Below are positions 14,620-24,183 of a DNA stretch of 64,000 nt, in pieces. Source of the stretch: Rhodococcus koreensis (GTDB lineage Bacteria > Actinomycetota > Actinomycetes > Mycobacteriales > Mycobacteriaceae); the NCBI RefSeq assembly GCF_900105905.1, contig NZ_FNSV01000005.1, positions 7,564,001-7,628,000 of the forward strand, written 5' to 3'. Position numbers and translations under genes: made by a program. Every line of letters starts with the position of its first letter. Positions within the stretch are counted from its first letter, which is position 1. The notes below the pieces were generated by a model. It did no database searches and had not been told where the DNA came from. It worked only from the letters and a program-made list of their open reading frames with translations.

Positions 14620-15429
14620 TCAACGCCCGGTCAGTGCCCGGGCCTGCTCTGTCAAAGCAACTGTCGCCGCGCGTAACTGGTCGACGGAGTCGAGAGGCTC
14701 TGCGTACCCGACGCGGGTGACGGCGACGCCGCGGGGTGTGGTGACGCGCAGGTCAAGTCCGTAGCGGTCGGCGCCTTCGCAGGTGACCGTCTTCGCGTCG
14801 GGGAAGCCGCCGAGCGCCTGGGCCATCGCGCGGAGGGCGTCGGCGTGGTCGGCGTTGAGGTGCTCGATCGCCGGGCCGGCATGCGGGGTGACGGGGTCTG
14901 CTGTCGCCGCGGCGTAGGACTCTTCGCTCGCCGAGTCCATTCGCCCGTAGCCGCCGACCCACCGGATGCGCTGGACGCGCATTACCCAGAGTGAGAAGTC
15001 GCTGAAGTCGATGTAGACGTGCGCCGCCGGGATGGCCGCCAGGTGTGCCTCCCGGGCGGCGGCGAGCTCGTCGCCTTCCGGGCGGTAGACGTACCCGGCG
15101 AGGGTGATGCGGGTGCTGGCCAGCGGATCGGAGGGCGGGTTCGGCGCGACGATCGCGATGCTGGCGCGGGGATCGTGCGCGAGGTTGCGGCCGTGCTCGG
15201 CCATCTGCGACACGCACAGGACGGGGGAGCCGTCGAGCAGACCGTAGGTGACGAATGACGCCCACGGGTCGCCGTCCCTGGTCAGGCTGGCGAGGGTGCC
15301 CACATTGGTCGTGGCCGCGACCGTCCGGGCCTCCTCGGCGGCGGACGGGCGGGCTGGGTTGGCGACCTCCTCCAACGGCGGCGGCACGGTCGGGGCATCA
15401 CCGGGATCTCCGTGATCTAGGTTCGTCAT
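14620..15429 (-). CDS. HugZ-like heme-utilisation / PNPOx-fold protein with DUF2470
   Basis: 269 residues. Residues about 30-165 form the split-barrel PNPOx-like domain (TNVGTLASLTRDGDPWASFV, DGSPVLCVSQMAEHGRNL, DPRASIAIVAP). Residues about 180-265 match DUF2470 (AIEHLNADHADALRAMAQ). This two-domain order is that of HugZ-type proteins, which in some bacteria degrade heme. In actinobacteria the function is usually unproven, and a flavin or F420 role is possible. It converges with the TM2 gene and diverges from the NfeD gene. Confidence 0.75.
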   Translation of the reverse strand: MTNLDHGDPGDAPTVPPPLEEVANPARPSAAEEARTVAATTNVGTLASLTRDGDPWASFVTYGLLDGSPVLCVSQMAEHGRNLAHDPRASIAIVAPNPPSDPLASTRITLAGYVYRPEGDELAAAREAHLAAIPAAHVYIDFSDFSLWVMRVQRIRWVGGYGRMDSASEESYAAATADPVTPHAGPAIEHLNADHADALRAMAQALGGFPDAKTVTCEGADRYGLDLRVTTPRGVAVTRVGYAEPLDSVDQLRAATVALTEQARALTGR

Positions 15430-15568
15430 TCGTTGAACGGTACCCCGCCGGAAATTGCCGGTGGCATTGCCGTCGACCTGCGCTTACCGTTGAACTGAGG
15501 GCTCGATCGCCGAGTGGCTATGCGAGTGCGACCGGGTCCTCGCGAAGCGTGATCGTGGGTGATGCGAG

Positions 15569-16036
15569 ATGACCGCGTTGGGCGTGCTGGCGCTGGTGCT
15601 GGGTGTGCTGTTGATCGTCGTCGAGGCACACGCACCGACCGCGGGTGTCCTCGGCGGGCTCGGGGCACTGTTCGTCGGAGCCGGGGTGTGGCTGCTGTTC
15701 ACGTCCAGCGACACCGCGCAGATGATCGCCATCCCGGCGGCTGCCGGTGTCGCGGTGGTCGGAGTGGGTCTCGCCGTGGTGGGCGGCCGGAAGGCGCTCG
15801 CCGCCGGGCACGCGCCCGTGCGCACCGGGATGCAATCCCTCATCGGATCCGACGCCACCGTCCGCAACTGGAAAGGACGGCAGGGTCAGGTCGAGGCCGC
15901 CGGCAGCCTGTGGCGGGCGCAAACCTTGTTCGGGGACGACGAGACACCGACCGCGGGCGATTCCGTCGTCGTCGAGCAGATCCGCGGACTCACCCTCACC
16001 GTGCGCCGCCGCGAACCCTGGGAGCTGGAGATATGA
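15569..16036 (+). CDS. NfeD-like membrane protein
   Basis: 155 residues. Three hydrophobic segments fill the first 75 residues (LGVLALVLGVLLIVVEAH, a Gly-rich stretch, IPAAAGVAVVGVGLAVVGG). A C-terminal OB-fold follows (about 85-150: GMQSLIGSDATVRNWKGRQG, GDSVVVEQIRGLTLTV). This is the short NfeD form that works with a stomatin/slipin partner. The stop overlaps the slipin start by 4 bases, the classic NfeD-slipin operon. It probably acts in membrane microdomain quality control. Confidence 0.85.
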   Translation: MTALGVLALVLGVLLIVVEAHAPTAGVLGGLGALFVGAGVWLLFTSSDTAQMIAIPAAAGVAVVGVGLAVVGGRKALAAGHAPVRTGMQSLIGSDATVRNWKGRQGQVEAAGSLWRAQTLFGDDETPTAGDSVVVEQIRGLTLTVRRREPWELEI

Positions 16037-16905
16037 CCACCATCATCGTCATCCTGTGCGTCGTCATCACCCTCCTCGCCGTCGTGGCAAGCAGCTCGAT
16101 CCGGGTGCTGCGCGAGTACGAGCGGGCCGTCGTGTTCCGGCTCGGCCGGCTGGTCGACCTGAAGGGCCCGGGGCTGGTGCTACTGATCCCGGCGATCGAC
16201 CGGATGGAACGGGTCAGCCTGCGAACCGTCACTCTGAAGATCCCCGTTCAGGAAGTGATCACCCACGACAACGTGCCGGCCAAGGTCACCGCCGTCGCCT
16301 ACTTCCGGGTGGTCGACGCCGACCGGGCGATCGTCGAGGTCGAGGACTTCCTGGCCGCCACCCTGCAGATCGCCCAGACCACACTGCGCTCGATCCTCGG
16401 CAAGGCCGACCTCGATGCCCTGCTGGGCGAGCGGGAACGCCTCAACGAGGACCTGCAGAAGGTCATCGATCAGCAAACGGAACCGTGGGGTGTGAAGGTC
16501 ACCACCGTCGAGATCAAGGACGTCGAGATCCCCGCCAACATGCAACGGGCCATCGCCCGGCAGGCCGAGGCCGAACGCGAGCGTCGCGCCAAGATCATCA
16601 ACGCCGAAGCCGAGTTCCAAGCCTCCGCGAAACTCGCCGAGGCCGCCGACGTCATCAGCCGCAACCCCACCACCCTGCAGCTGCGTTACCTGCAGACCCT
16701 CAGCGCCATGGGCGGTGAGAACAACTCCACCGTCGTCTTCCCGATGCCCCTCGACCTGGTCCGCCCGTTCCTCGCGGCGGCCAAGGACGCGGCAGCGACG
16801 GACGACGGCGACGAGCGCGCCCGGTTCGAGGCCCAGGCCAACCTGGCCGCGATGATCCCGCCCGCCGGCCCGGAGACGCGCACCCCGCACCACGCACGAA
16901 ACTGA
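16033..16905 (+). CDS. slipin / stomatin-like SPFH protein
   Basis: 290 residues. An N-terminal membrane anchor (TIIVILCVVITLLAVVASSS) leads into the SPFH domain: VLREYERAVVFRLGRLVDLK, GPGLVLLIPAIDRMERVSLR, QEVITHDNVPAKVTAVAYFR, then WGVKVTTVEIKDVEIPANMQ. A coiled-coil follows (RAIARQAEAERERRAKIINA EA repeats). It is the scaffold partner of the NfeD protein encoded with an ATGA overlap just upstream. Prokaryotic slipins form ring-like membrane assemblies. The C-terminal tail is acidic and Ala-rich. Confidence 0.9.
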   Translation: MTTIIVILCVVITLLAVVASSSIRVLREYERAVVFRLGRLVDLKGPGLVLLIPAIDRMERVSLRTVTLKIPVQEVITHDNVPAKVTAVAYFRVVDADRAIVEVEDFLAATLQIAQTTLRSILGKADLDALLGERERLNEDLQKVIDQQTEPWGVKVTTVEIKDVEIPANMQRAIARQAEAERERRAKIINAEAEFQASAKLAEAADVISRNPTTLQLRYLQTLSAMGGENNSTVVFPMPLDLVRPFLAAAKDAAATDDGDERARFEAQANLAAMIPPAGPETRTPHHARN

Positions 16906-17039
16906 CGTGCCCCACCGTTCACCGTCCGGCCACCGCGCGTACCCCGGGCGGTGACCGCAGTGCGCTTGGCTAGGGTTGGACAACCAGCAGGAGTCCACCC
17001 GGGCACCTGCCCGTCGGGGCGAGCGGAAGCGAGAGACCG

Positions 17040-17969
17040 ATGAGCGGCACCGAGGCAGCCGACATACGGACGGCCGAGTATCCGCGACCGTCGCACTTCG
17101 TGCTGCACCTCAGCGACACCCATCTGGTCGACGACGACCTGCTGTACGGGGCCGTCGACAGCGAGGCCACGCTGCGGCAGATCTTCGCCGAGATCGAGGC
17201 GTCGCACGCCCGCCCGGACGCCCTGGTGTTCACCGGCGACCTCACCGACCGCGGCCAGCCGGGCGCCTACGAGAAGCTGCGGGCGATCGTCGAACCGGTG
17301 GCCGGGTCGCTCGGTGCGCAGGTGATCTGGGCGATGGGCAACCACGACGACCGCGGCCACTTCCGGACCGAACTGCTCGGGCAGGAACCGTCGTACGAGC
17401 CGATCGATCACGTCCACGACGTCGACGGGCTGCGCATCATCACCCTCGACACGACCGTCCCCGGCCGCCACCACGGGGAGATCTCCGAGAGCCAATTGAT
17501 CTGGCTGGCACAGCAGCTCGCGGTCCCGGCGCCGCACGGGACCATCCTGGCGCTGCACCATCCGCCGGTGCCGTGCGTCCTCGACCTGGCGGTGCTGGTG
17601 GAACTGCGCGACCAACCGCGCCTCGCCGACGTGCTCCGCGGCAGCGACGTCCGGTCGATCCTCGCGGGACACCTGCACTACTCGACGACGGCGACGTTCG
17701 CGGGCATCCCGGTCTCCGTCGCGTCGGCTACCTGCTACACCCAGGACCTCAACGTCCCGGCCGGGGCGTTGCGCGGACGCGACGGCGCCCAGGGCTACAA
17801 CCTGGTGCACGTGTACCCGGAGACGATCGTGCATTCGGTGGTCCCGATGGGCAGCTACGACACCGTCGGCGAATACGTCACCGCCGAGGAGACCGGGCAG
17901 CGGCTCGCGGCCGAGGGCGTGCGGATCCCCGACACCGGTGAGCAGGCCGTCAAGCCCGTCCGGGTGTGA
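17040..17969 (+). CDS. cpdA: 3',5'-cyclic nucleotide phosphodiesterase, Rv0805-like
   Basis: 309 residues of the calcineurin-like metallophosphoesterase fold. All metal-binding motifs are present in order: LSDTHL (about 24-29), FTGDLTDRG (about 65-73), GNHDDRG (about 100-106), ALHHPP (about 175-180) and AGHLHYS (about 209-215). Closeness to the mycobacterial Rv0805 cAMP phosphodiesterase is judged from motif spacing and the long C-terminal tail. It converges with the small HTH gene at zero distance. Likely cytosolic or membrane-associated cAMP turnover. Confidence 0.85.
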   Translation: MSGTEAADIRTAEYPRPSHFVLHLSDTHLVDDDLLYGAVDSEATLRQIFAEIEASHARPDALVFTGDLTDRGQPGAYEKLRAIVEPVAGSLGAQVIWAMGNHDDRGHFRTELLGQEPSYEPIDHVHDVDGLRIITLDTTVPGRHHGEISESQLIWLAQQLAVPAPHGTILALHHPPVPCVLDLAVLVELRDQPRLADVLRGSDVRSILAGHLHYSTTATFAGIPVSVASATCYTQDLNVPAGALRGRDGAQGYNLVHVYPETIVHSVVPMGSYDTVGEYVTAEETGQRLAAEGVRIPDTGEQAVKPVRV

Positions 17970-18323
17970 TCAGCTTCTGCGCGGGAACTGTTCCCGGTAG
18001 GCCATGACGTCGGAGAGCCGGAAGCGGCGGTGGGTGCCGCGCATCTCGATGGGCAGCGCGCCGGAGTCGGCGAGCCGGCGGACATAGGTGTCGGAGACGC
18101 CGAGGATCTCCGCGGCCTGTGACGTGGTGAGCAGGTCGGCCACCGCACCGAGCGCCACGCTCTGACCGTCGGCGAGGAGAGTGAGCAGTTCGAGGACGGC
18201 GTCCCCCGCGGAGTCGGGCAGCACCATTCCGTCGAGGGTGACGACCGGCGATCCGTCGAGGGCGGTCCGAAGCTCAGCCGCAACTTTCGAGTCGAGCGCG
18301 GAAACGATGTGGTCGATGCTCAT
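17970..18323 (-). CDS. helix-turn-helix (excisionase/MerR-type) protein
   Basis: 117 residues from ATG 18323. The C-terminal half is a DNA-binding domain of the excisionase type: LLTTSQAAEILGVSDTYVRR, then ADSGALPIEMRGTHRRFRLS and DVMAYREQF. The N-terminal half (SALDSKVAAELRTALDGSPV) is a helical region seen in antitoxin-like regulators usually paired with PIN toxins. No toxin gene is adjacent; the neighbours are cpdA (convergent) and ppk2 (divergent, 57 bases away). It may therefore regulate ppk2 and itself. Confidence 0.75.
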   Translation of the reverse strand: MSIDHIVSALDSKVAAELRTALDGSPVVTLDGMVLPDSAGDAVLELLTLLADGQSVALGAVADLLTTSQAAEILGVSDTYVRRLADSGALPIEMRGTHRRFRLSDVMAYREQFPRRS

Positions 18324-18380
18324 GCCGTTTACGATCTCATGGGCCTGCCGGGCGACGGCGCAGAGCGGTAGCCTTTGCAG

Positions 18381-19322
18381 ATGGACGAGTTGCGCGATCC
18401 CACAGCCTTCGAACTCGCACGCGCCGACCAGATCGACGTGACCCCGGAGATAGACGAAATCGGGGAGCTGCTGCGCAAGTCCGGCCGCAAACACGCGGCC
18501 GACGAGGACGAGCCCTGGCGGCACGGCTACCCGTACGACACGAAGATGACGCGGCGGCAGTACGAGAACCGCAAGCGGAAACTGCAGATCGAACTGCTCA
18601 AGTTCCAGGCCTGGGTGAAGGAGAACGGCGAGAAGGTCGTCATCATCTTCGAGGGTCGCGACGCCGCAGGCAAGGGTGGCGCGATCAAGCGCTTCACCGA
18701 ACACCTCAACCCTCGTGGCGCGCGGGTGGTGGCGCTGGAGAAGCCCACCGAACGCGAACGCACCCAGTGGTACTTCCAGCGGTACGTGCAGCACCTGCCC
18801 GCGGGCGGGGAGATCGTGATGATGGACCGCTCCTGGTACAACCGGGCCGGCGTCGAACGCGTCATGGGCTACTGCACCCCCAACGAGTACCTCGAGTTCA
18901 CCCGGTCAGCGCCGGAGTTCGAGCGGATGCTGGTGCAGTCGGGCATCCACATCGTGAAGTTCTGGTTCTCGGTGGGCAGGGAAGAGCAGCACGCCCGGTT
19001 CGTCTCCCGCAGCACCGACCCCGTCAAGCAGTGGAAACTCTCACCCACCGACCTCGCGAGCCTCGACAAGTGGGACGCCTACACCGAGGCGAAAGAGGCC
19101 ATGCTGTTCTACACCGACACCCCGCACGCGCCGTGGACCGTCGTGAAATCGAACGACAAGAAACGGGCCCGGCTCGAGGCGATCCGCTGGATCCTGCACC
19201 GCTTCGATTACACCGGCAAGGACGCACGCGTCGTCGGCAAACCCGACTCGCTCCTCATCGGTTCTCCCGCAACGGTCTACGACGAGGGTGAGCGCCCGGC
19301 CGACGCGTTCCCCAGCGTCTGA
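18381..19322 (+). CDS. ppk2: polyphosphate kinase 2
   Basis: 313 residues. PPK2 motifs are complete: Walker A FEGRDAAGKGGAIKRF (near residue 90), ALEKPTERERTQWYFQRYV, lid/Walker B MMDRSWYNRAGVERVMGYC and DPVKQWKLSPTDLASLDKWD. The enzyme transfers phosphate between polyphosphate and nucleotides, in vivo often making GTP or ATP from diphosphates. ATG 18381 is preferred; a TTG six bases upstream is possible. The stop abuts that of the Stealth gene (shared TGATCA). Confidence 0.92.
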   Translation: MDELRDPTAFELARADQIDVTPEIDEIGELLRKSGRKHAADEDEPWRHGYPYDTKMTRRQYENRKRKLQIELLKFQAWVKENGEKVVIIFEGRDAAGKGGAIKRFTEHLNPRGARVVALEKPTERERTQWYFQRYVQHLPAGGEIVMMDRSWYNRAGVERVMGYCTPNEYLEFTRSAPEFERMLVQSGIHIVKFWFSVGREEQHARFVSRSTDPVKQWKLSPTDLASLDKWDAYTEAKEAMLFYTDTPHAPWTVVKSNDKKRARLEAIRWILHRFDYTGKDARVVGKPDSLLIGSPATVYDEGERPADAFPSV

Positions 19323-20891
19323 TCAGATCCCGGTCTCCCACGGCGCCGGGATCGGGAAGTAGTTCTCCAGGAACTGTGTCACCTTCCGGGTCCGCAGCTC
19401 CAGGTCGATCTCGGGTGCGCTGCCGTCGTTGAGGCAGAAGAAGTCCATCGACCGCTTCGCGAGCAGCGAATCCATGTCGCGGAGCCCCGACTTCATGGTG
19501 GTGTCGACGTACTTCACCCGCGCCGCCGTCTGCACCACCGCGCGGCCGCTCATCAGCGCGTAGTAGTGATACAGCGAGTTCGTCACCGAAATGTTGGTGC
19601 TGGCCCGGAAAGTGCTTGCGGCCGTGGCGGCGAACTCGTCGGGGAACTCCTTCTCCATCTCCTCCATGACGCTCTTGCGGAGCGGGGTGGCGGCGTGCTC
19701 GAGGTGCCGGGTGGTCATCAGCCCGAACCGGTCCTGCAGCAGCCGGCGGTTGACGCGCGCCGCGTTCTCGAAGCCGCTGCGCTCGTCGTCGTTGTGGCCC
19801 AGCCCGATTCGGGTGGTCGCCTCGATGAACATGGTGATCCCGCCGGGGGAGAAGAACATCTGCGGGCCCACCGAGCGGCCGAAGAACATGTCGTCGTTCG
19901 AATACAGGAAATGCTCAGCGAGCCCGGGGATGTGGTGCAGCTGGCATTCCACGGCCTGCGAGTTGTGGGTGGGCAGCACCGACGGGTCGGCGAAGAACTC
20001 CTCGCTCGGCATGAACGTGACCCGCGGGTCGTCGGCCAGCCACGCCGGACGGTCGGAGTCGGTGGCCACGAAGATGCGGCGGACCCACGGCGCATACATG
20101 TGCACCGAACGCAGCGCGTACTTGAGTTCGTCGATCTGCCGGAACCGGGCGGCGGAGTCGTCACCCTCACCGACCACGTAGTTCTGCATCCGCTTCGCGC
20201 GCTGCGCCTGGAACTCCGCCGACGAGCCGTCCACCCAGGAGAACACCAGGTCGACGTCGAAATTGATGTCCGACGCGTGGTCGGCGAACATGTTCTCGAT
20301 GGTCGGCCACACCCGGCCGAACCGCTCCACGGTGCCGCGGACCGCCTCCTCCGACCGCACCACACGGCGGGTCAGTGAATTCTCCATCGGCAGCACGATC
20401 TCGTCGTCGCTGATCGACCACAGTTCGATCTGCACGCCCGTCGACGCCCCGTACGCCAGACCGCTGGCCAGGTGCACGCGCGGCCGGAACAACCGGAAGA
20501 TGCGGGCCTTCGACGTCGCGGACAGGCTGCCGTCGGAGACGAGGACCGCGGGGCCCTTGGCGTCGACGGTCTTGGAGTAGAAAGGACGGTCCTCGCACGC
20601 GGCGACGAGCGCCGCACGCAACGCCTTGCGCTGCGCCCAGTTGATCGCGATCACCGGGCGTTCGTCGTTGCCCCGCACCAGCAGGTACTCGATGCCGGCC
20701 GCGTCGAGGACATCGCGGACGAACAACAGGTCCTCGACCATCGCCTCGTGCGGCGTCGTATGCGTGATCGGCAGCGCGAACCGGCCCTTGAACCGCACCA
20801 CGTCGGGACGGTCCCGCAACCGCGACGACGCAGCGGCGGAGGCATGCGCGACAGCGTCGGCGGTCTCCTGCTCCGGAGGAACCAGGTACAC
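19323..20891 (-). CDS. Stealth-family sugar-phosphate transferase
   Basis: 522 residues from GTG 20891. Conserved Stealth regions appear in order: CR1 DVDLVFSWVDGSSAEF (about 215), CR2 ELKYALRSVHMYAPWVRRIF then FVATDSDRPAWL, CR3 (HFLYSNDDMFFGRSVGPQMF) and CR4 (NISVTNSLYHYYALMSGRAV). Family members transfer hexose-1-phosphate units in capsule and wall polysaccharides. The N-terminal 200 residues are a variable domain of unknown role. Probably envelope glycopolymer synthesis. Confidence 0.88.
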   Translation of the reverse strand: MYLVPPEQETADAVAHASAAASSRLRDRPDVVRFKGRFALPITHTTPHEAMVEDLLFVRDVLDAAGIEYLLVRGNDERPVIAINWAQRKALRAALVAACEDRPFYSKTVDAKGPAVLVSDGSLSATSKARIFRLFRPRVHLASGLAYGASTGVQIELWSISDDEIVLPMENSLTRRVVRSEEAVRGTVERFGRVWPTIENMFADHASDINFDVDLVFSWVDGSSAEFQAQRAKRMQNYVVGEGDDSAARFRQIDELKYALRSVHMYAPWVRRIFVATDSDRPAWLADDPRVTFMPSEEFFADPSVLPTHNSQAVECQLHHIPGLAEHFLYSNDDMFFGRSVGPQMFFSPGGITMFIEATTRIGLGHNDDERSGFENAARVNRRLLQDRFGLMTTRHLEHAATPLRKSVMEEMEKEFPDEFAATAASTFRASTNISVTNSLYHYYALMSGRAVVQTAARVKYVDTTMKSGLRDMDSLLAKRSMDFFCLNDGSAPEIDLELRTRKVTQFLENYFPIPAPWETGI

Positions 20892-20986
20892 GTCGTGCGG
20901 AGCAGAAGAATGAGTAATGTCGGGCCTTCCGGTGACGGTCGCGAGTGCGAACAGTGCCAGTGTAGGCCCAGGTTGCGGGGCGACGG

Positions 20987-21412
20987 TCAGTCGAGGACCG
21001 TGAAGAACGAGTCGCCGTCCTCGGCGGACCCGTCGATCTGACCGCGGTCGGTGCGCGAGTCCTCCACGATGACACCCTCGACGACGGCGGCGTGCTTGGT
21101 GCCGAACACCGGAATGTCGATCTCCTCGTCGTCGATGACCCGGTCGACGTCCTCGGTCAGCTCGTCGTCGGGCAGATCCCGCAACGACACCTCCTGCTGC
21201 TGCTCCAGCGGGGTATCGGGCTCCTCCTCGGACAGCTTCTCGTCGAGCGACTCACCCTCGCGCTCCTCACGCAAGGTGGTACCGAACCGGTCGGCCTCAC
21301 TCCAGCCGTCGGGCGGATCGACGACGTCGTCGCCGTCGTTGTTGCGCACGTCGTCGGAGTCCAGGCTCTCGCTGGGGCTCAGCGTGTCACCGGGCCCGTC
21401 TTCGATACTCAT
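20987..21412 (-). CDS. DUF5709 protein
   Basis: 141 residues from ATG 21412. Very acidic, with the recognisable pattern PDGWSEADRFGTTLREEREG then ESLDEKLSEEEPD and an Asp/Glu-rich tail. This is the actinobacterial DUF5709 family, whose function is unknown. No membrane segment or enzyme motif is visible. It sits 95 bases from the Stealth start, same strand. Confidence 0.75.
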   Translation of the reverse strand: MSIEDGPGDTLSPSESLDSDDVRNNDGDDVVDPPDGWSEADRFGTTLREEREGESLDEKLSEEEPDTPLEQQQEVSLRDLPDDELTEDVDRVIDDEEIDIPVFGTKHAAVVEGVIVEDSRTDRGQIDGSAEDGDSFFTVLD

Positions 21413-21461
21413 AAACATCAAATGCCCAGATCAGGCGTGGTTGAAACTTCGATGGTCGAGG

Positions 21462-21878
21462 TCAGGCGACAGCTCGAGCATCGCGCAAGGTCTCGAACGC
21501 CGCGATCTGTTCCGGCGACCACGGCGCCGAGTTCACGCGGCTCGAATCGAGGTGCACGAGTACGACGGTCAGCTCCGCGGCCTGCACGCCGTCCTGGTGG
21601 AGGGTGATCAGGAAGGTCAGCGAGGTGGTGCCGATCCGGTCGAGGGTGACGTCGACGTCCGCGGCGCCGGTGAACAGTTCGCGTCCGAAGTTGCTGACGA
21701 CGTTCACGACGGCGGTCTGCGTGACCGGGTCGAGCAGGTCGCCGCATGCCTCGACGAGCGCCCGCTTCCACGCCACGGCGGCCGCCTCGTGCACGCAGTA
21801 GAACGGCACATGGCGGCTCACGGACGCCGGCGCGTCCGGCGTGGCGTTGTTCCGCAGGGGGAGCGTGTAACGAGGCAT
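21462..21878 (-). CDS. hotdog-fold thioesterase-like protein
   Basis: 138 residues. The pattern HVPFYCVHEAAAVAWKRALV then NVVSNFGRELFTGAADVDVT and FLITLHQDGVQAAELTVVLV matches the 4-hydroxybenzoyl-CoA thioesterase-type hotdog fold. A clear catalytic Asp/Glu at the usual helix position is not obvious, so substrate and activity are uncertain. It is 50 bases upstream of the DUF5709 start, same strand. Confidence 0.65.
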   Translation of the reverse strand: MPRYTLPLRNNATPDAPASVSRHVPFYCVHEAAAVAWKRALVEACGDLLDPVTQTAVVNVVSNFGRELFTGAADVDVTLDRIGTTSLTFLITLHQDGVQAAELTVVLVHLDSSRVNSAPWSPEQIAAFETLRDARAVA

Positions 21879-21930
21879 GGATCGGACATTACTTGCTGCC
21901 CGGACGGGCGTCGCAGCCGGAGGACGGCGA

Positions 21931-23082
21931 CTACAGGTCCGGACCGAAGGCGGCGTTCAGTTGCTCGAGCACGTACGGCCAGGGGATTCGCTCCTGCTCC
22001 AGTCGGAGATCACCCTCGCGCAAAGACCCCAGGACGGCGGCTTCGGACCCGGTCAGGTGGGACACTTCGGTGAACGTCGGTGACTGCTCCCGGACCGCGA
22101 GTCCCCGCCACCGATCCAGGGTGGCCTGATCCATCAGCAGACTCCGCACGTGCGGAAGGTGCCGGCGCAGGCGGTCGAGGATGGCGAACCCGTGACTGTC
22201 AAGGTCGCCCCAGTACCAGACTTCCGAGCCGACCACCCACGGGACTTCGGCCAGTTCGTGGACCGTGTAGCCGCTGCCGTGCACCGCCACGGTGTCGGCC
22301 AGTGGCGGGAGCGCGTACAGGCCCTCCTTGTTCTCGAGAATCAGCGTGCGCGCCGGGTTCAGCGGCAACGTGGTGAGTTCCTCCAGGGAGGTGGCGAAGC
22401 GTCGCGGACTGCCGGCCAGCAGACCGGGATCGCACAATGCGAGGTCGCGCAGGTGGGGAAGGCTTCGGATGCCGAGGTCCCGGCTGCCGCGAACACCGTC
22501 GAGTAGCGTCTCCACCACGCCGCGGTGACGCGCGAGCCATTTCGTGTCGACCCCCGGAACGGGAAGCTGACGAATGAGATACCCGGAGTTCGGGTGGTCG
22601 CTCAACCACCGCGCGATGGTGGTCAGCCTGCCGAAGTCGTCGTCGTCCAGTTCGAGCCATTTCGCCGCGGTCGCGGCAACCGCGGCCGACAACTCCGGGG
22701 TGCCGGGACCGAGACGGTCGACGAGTGTGTCACGGCGCATCACCAGGGCGCGCCATTCGGTTGCGCGGCCACCCGCGGACGCGATCCGGCCGGCCCCCGC
22801 CAGCGTCAGCCGCACCGGCACCTCCTGGGTGCCGAAGCTCGGCCACCGCCGCGTCGCCCACTCCACCCGGCCGTCGCCGGCGTAGCCGCGCCAGCCGCGT
22901 ACCCACGCGACGACCGTGTCGGGGTCCTCGGCAATCTGCTGCTCGGACGGCGGATGCAGCGCCACGGTCAGCGAATCCTGATCGGCGAAAACGGAGTCGG
23001 CCAGCCAGCGTCGTCGGCGACTGTTGTAGGCGGCCAGTGCCTTCGCGGCGGCTACGGGCGGCAGAACGCATCGTGTGCTCAT
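21931..23082 (-). CDS. jetD: Wadjet nuclease subunit JetD
   Basis: 383 residues from ATG 23082, overlapping the jetC stop (ATGA). The N-terminal arm is helical (VAAAKALAAYNSRRRRWLAD). The C-terminal half holds the toprim-like core: TLILENKEGLYAL (Glu), then WYWGDLDSHGFAILDRLRRH (Asp-x-Asp) and VRSLLMD. In characterised Wadjet systems JetD cuts circular plasmid DNA once the JetABC SMC-like motor has reeled it. The gene is intact although jetC and jetA upstream are broken, so its expression may depend on read-through from the TnpB insertion. Confidence 0.88.
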   Translation of the reverse strand: MSTRCVLPPVAAAKALAAYNSRRRRWLADSVFADQDSLTVALHPPSEQQIAEDPDTVVAWVRGWRGYAGDGRVEWATRRWPSFGTQEVPVRLTLAGAGRIASAGGRATEWRALVMRRDTLVDRLGPGTPELSAAVAATAAKWLELDDDDFGRLTTIARWLSDHPNSGYLIRQLPVPGVDTKWLARHRGVVETLLDGVRGSRDLGIRSLPHLRDLALCDPGLLAGSPRRFATSLEELTTLPLNPARTLILENKEGLYALPPLADTVAVHGSGYTVHELAEVPWVVGSEVWYWGDLDSHGFAILDRLRRHLPHVRSLLMDQATLDRWRGLAVREQSPTFTEVSHLTGSEAAVLGSLREGDLRLEQERIPWPYVLEQLNAAFGPDL

Positions 23083-24126
23083 GCACTGCCCACGTCGTCG
23101 AACTCGATGAGGCTGAGTTCGGTGTGCATGCGGTCGCGGATACTCACGGTCACCGCACCGCCGATGTACTCCTCGAGGGTGCCGAGCAACTTCAGCGGCG
23201 TCGCCAGCACCATGTGGAAACCGAACTGCGCGAACACGTCCAACGCCCGGCGTGTGTACGCGGAGTCGGCGCGGTCGAACGCCTCGTCCAGGATGACAGT
23301 GCCGTAACGGGGAAGGTCTGCACCGTCGGGTGCGAGCTGATACCGCAATGCCGCTGCCAGACAGAAGAACACGAGTTTCTGTGCCTGACCGCCGGACAGT
23401 CCGGAGCTCGAATCGTGGTAGTTGCGAGCCTCTCCGGCGCCATCGATCTCGACGCCGATGAATCCCACGTGCAGGCGAGTGTCCAGGACCTGCCGCTGCC
23501 AGCGCTGATCCGCGGGTTCTTTCGAGGCCAGCCGCTCCAGCACCGCCGCCATCCGCTCGAATCGCTCCTCGGCCGCGGGGCGCTGCTCGACGTCCCAACC
23601 ACCGCTCGTGATCCGGGTCAGGTCGTCCAGCAGGTCGGCCGCCGCCGGCGAGCGTCGCTCGCGGACGTCGATGCGCAACCACCGGTCGGTGTCGAACGCG
23701 GAGCGGCGCAACGAGTCGTTCACCGGGTCGATCCGGGATCGGATCTCCGCCGGCGCCTTGCGGATCGTGCGAGCGAGTTCGCCGATGTTGCGGTGTGACT
23801 GGTCGTGCAGCAGCTGGAAGAACCGATCTTCGTACCGGGGGAGACCGTCGGAGCGCAGCCGTTGGAGAATCGCCAGGGCGTCGTCGACGTATTCGGCGTC
23901 GACCCTCAACTCACCGCCGCGGGACTCCCACCGCGCCAGGTACTGCGACAGGATCCGGACGATCGACGCGCCGGCGGCAGACACCGCGTTCTGCGCCTCA
24001 CCCCTGTCCTTGCCGATGCCCTGTCCGACCTCGAACAGAGCCCTGTCGATATTGTCCGATGTGACCCGGCGCGCGAACTTCTGGAACCGCGCCTTGATCC
24101 GTGAGTCTTTCGGCGCAAACCCGGTC
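23079..24126 (-). pseudogene. jetC: jetC, 3' part (separated by the TnpB element)
   Basis: This encodes the C-terminal about 349 residues of the MukB/SbcC-like ATPase JetC. It opens TGFAPKDSRIKARFQKFARR at the element boundary and ends FDDVGSA. It contains the ABC signature SSGLSGGQAQKLVFFCLAAA and Walker B TVILDEAFDRADS, needed to complete the ATP site formed with the 5' part. A stop (TAA) lies immediately inside the element, so no fusion to element sequence is possible. A GTG at 23984 could start a fragment, but it would lack Walker A. Confidence 0.88.
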
Positions 24127-24183
24127 CTTTAGGTCCGGGATAGCCGATCTGGTTTGTCGGACTGTGTGGCTAGTGTCTGGGGC

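Noticed and set aside
17970..18323. Toxin-antitoxin pair with the excisionase-type HTH as antitoxin
   Set aside because: No PIN or other toxin gene adjoins it on either side.
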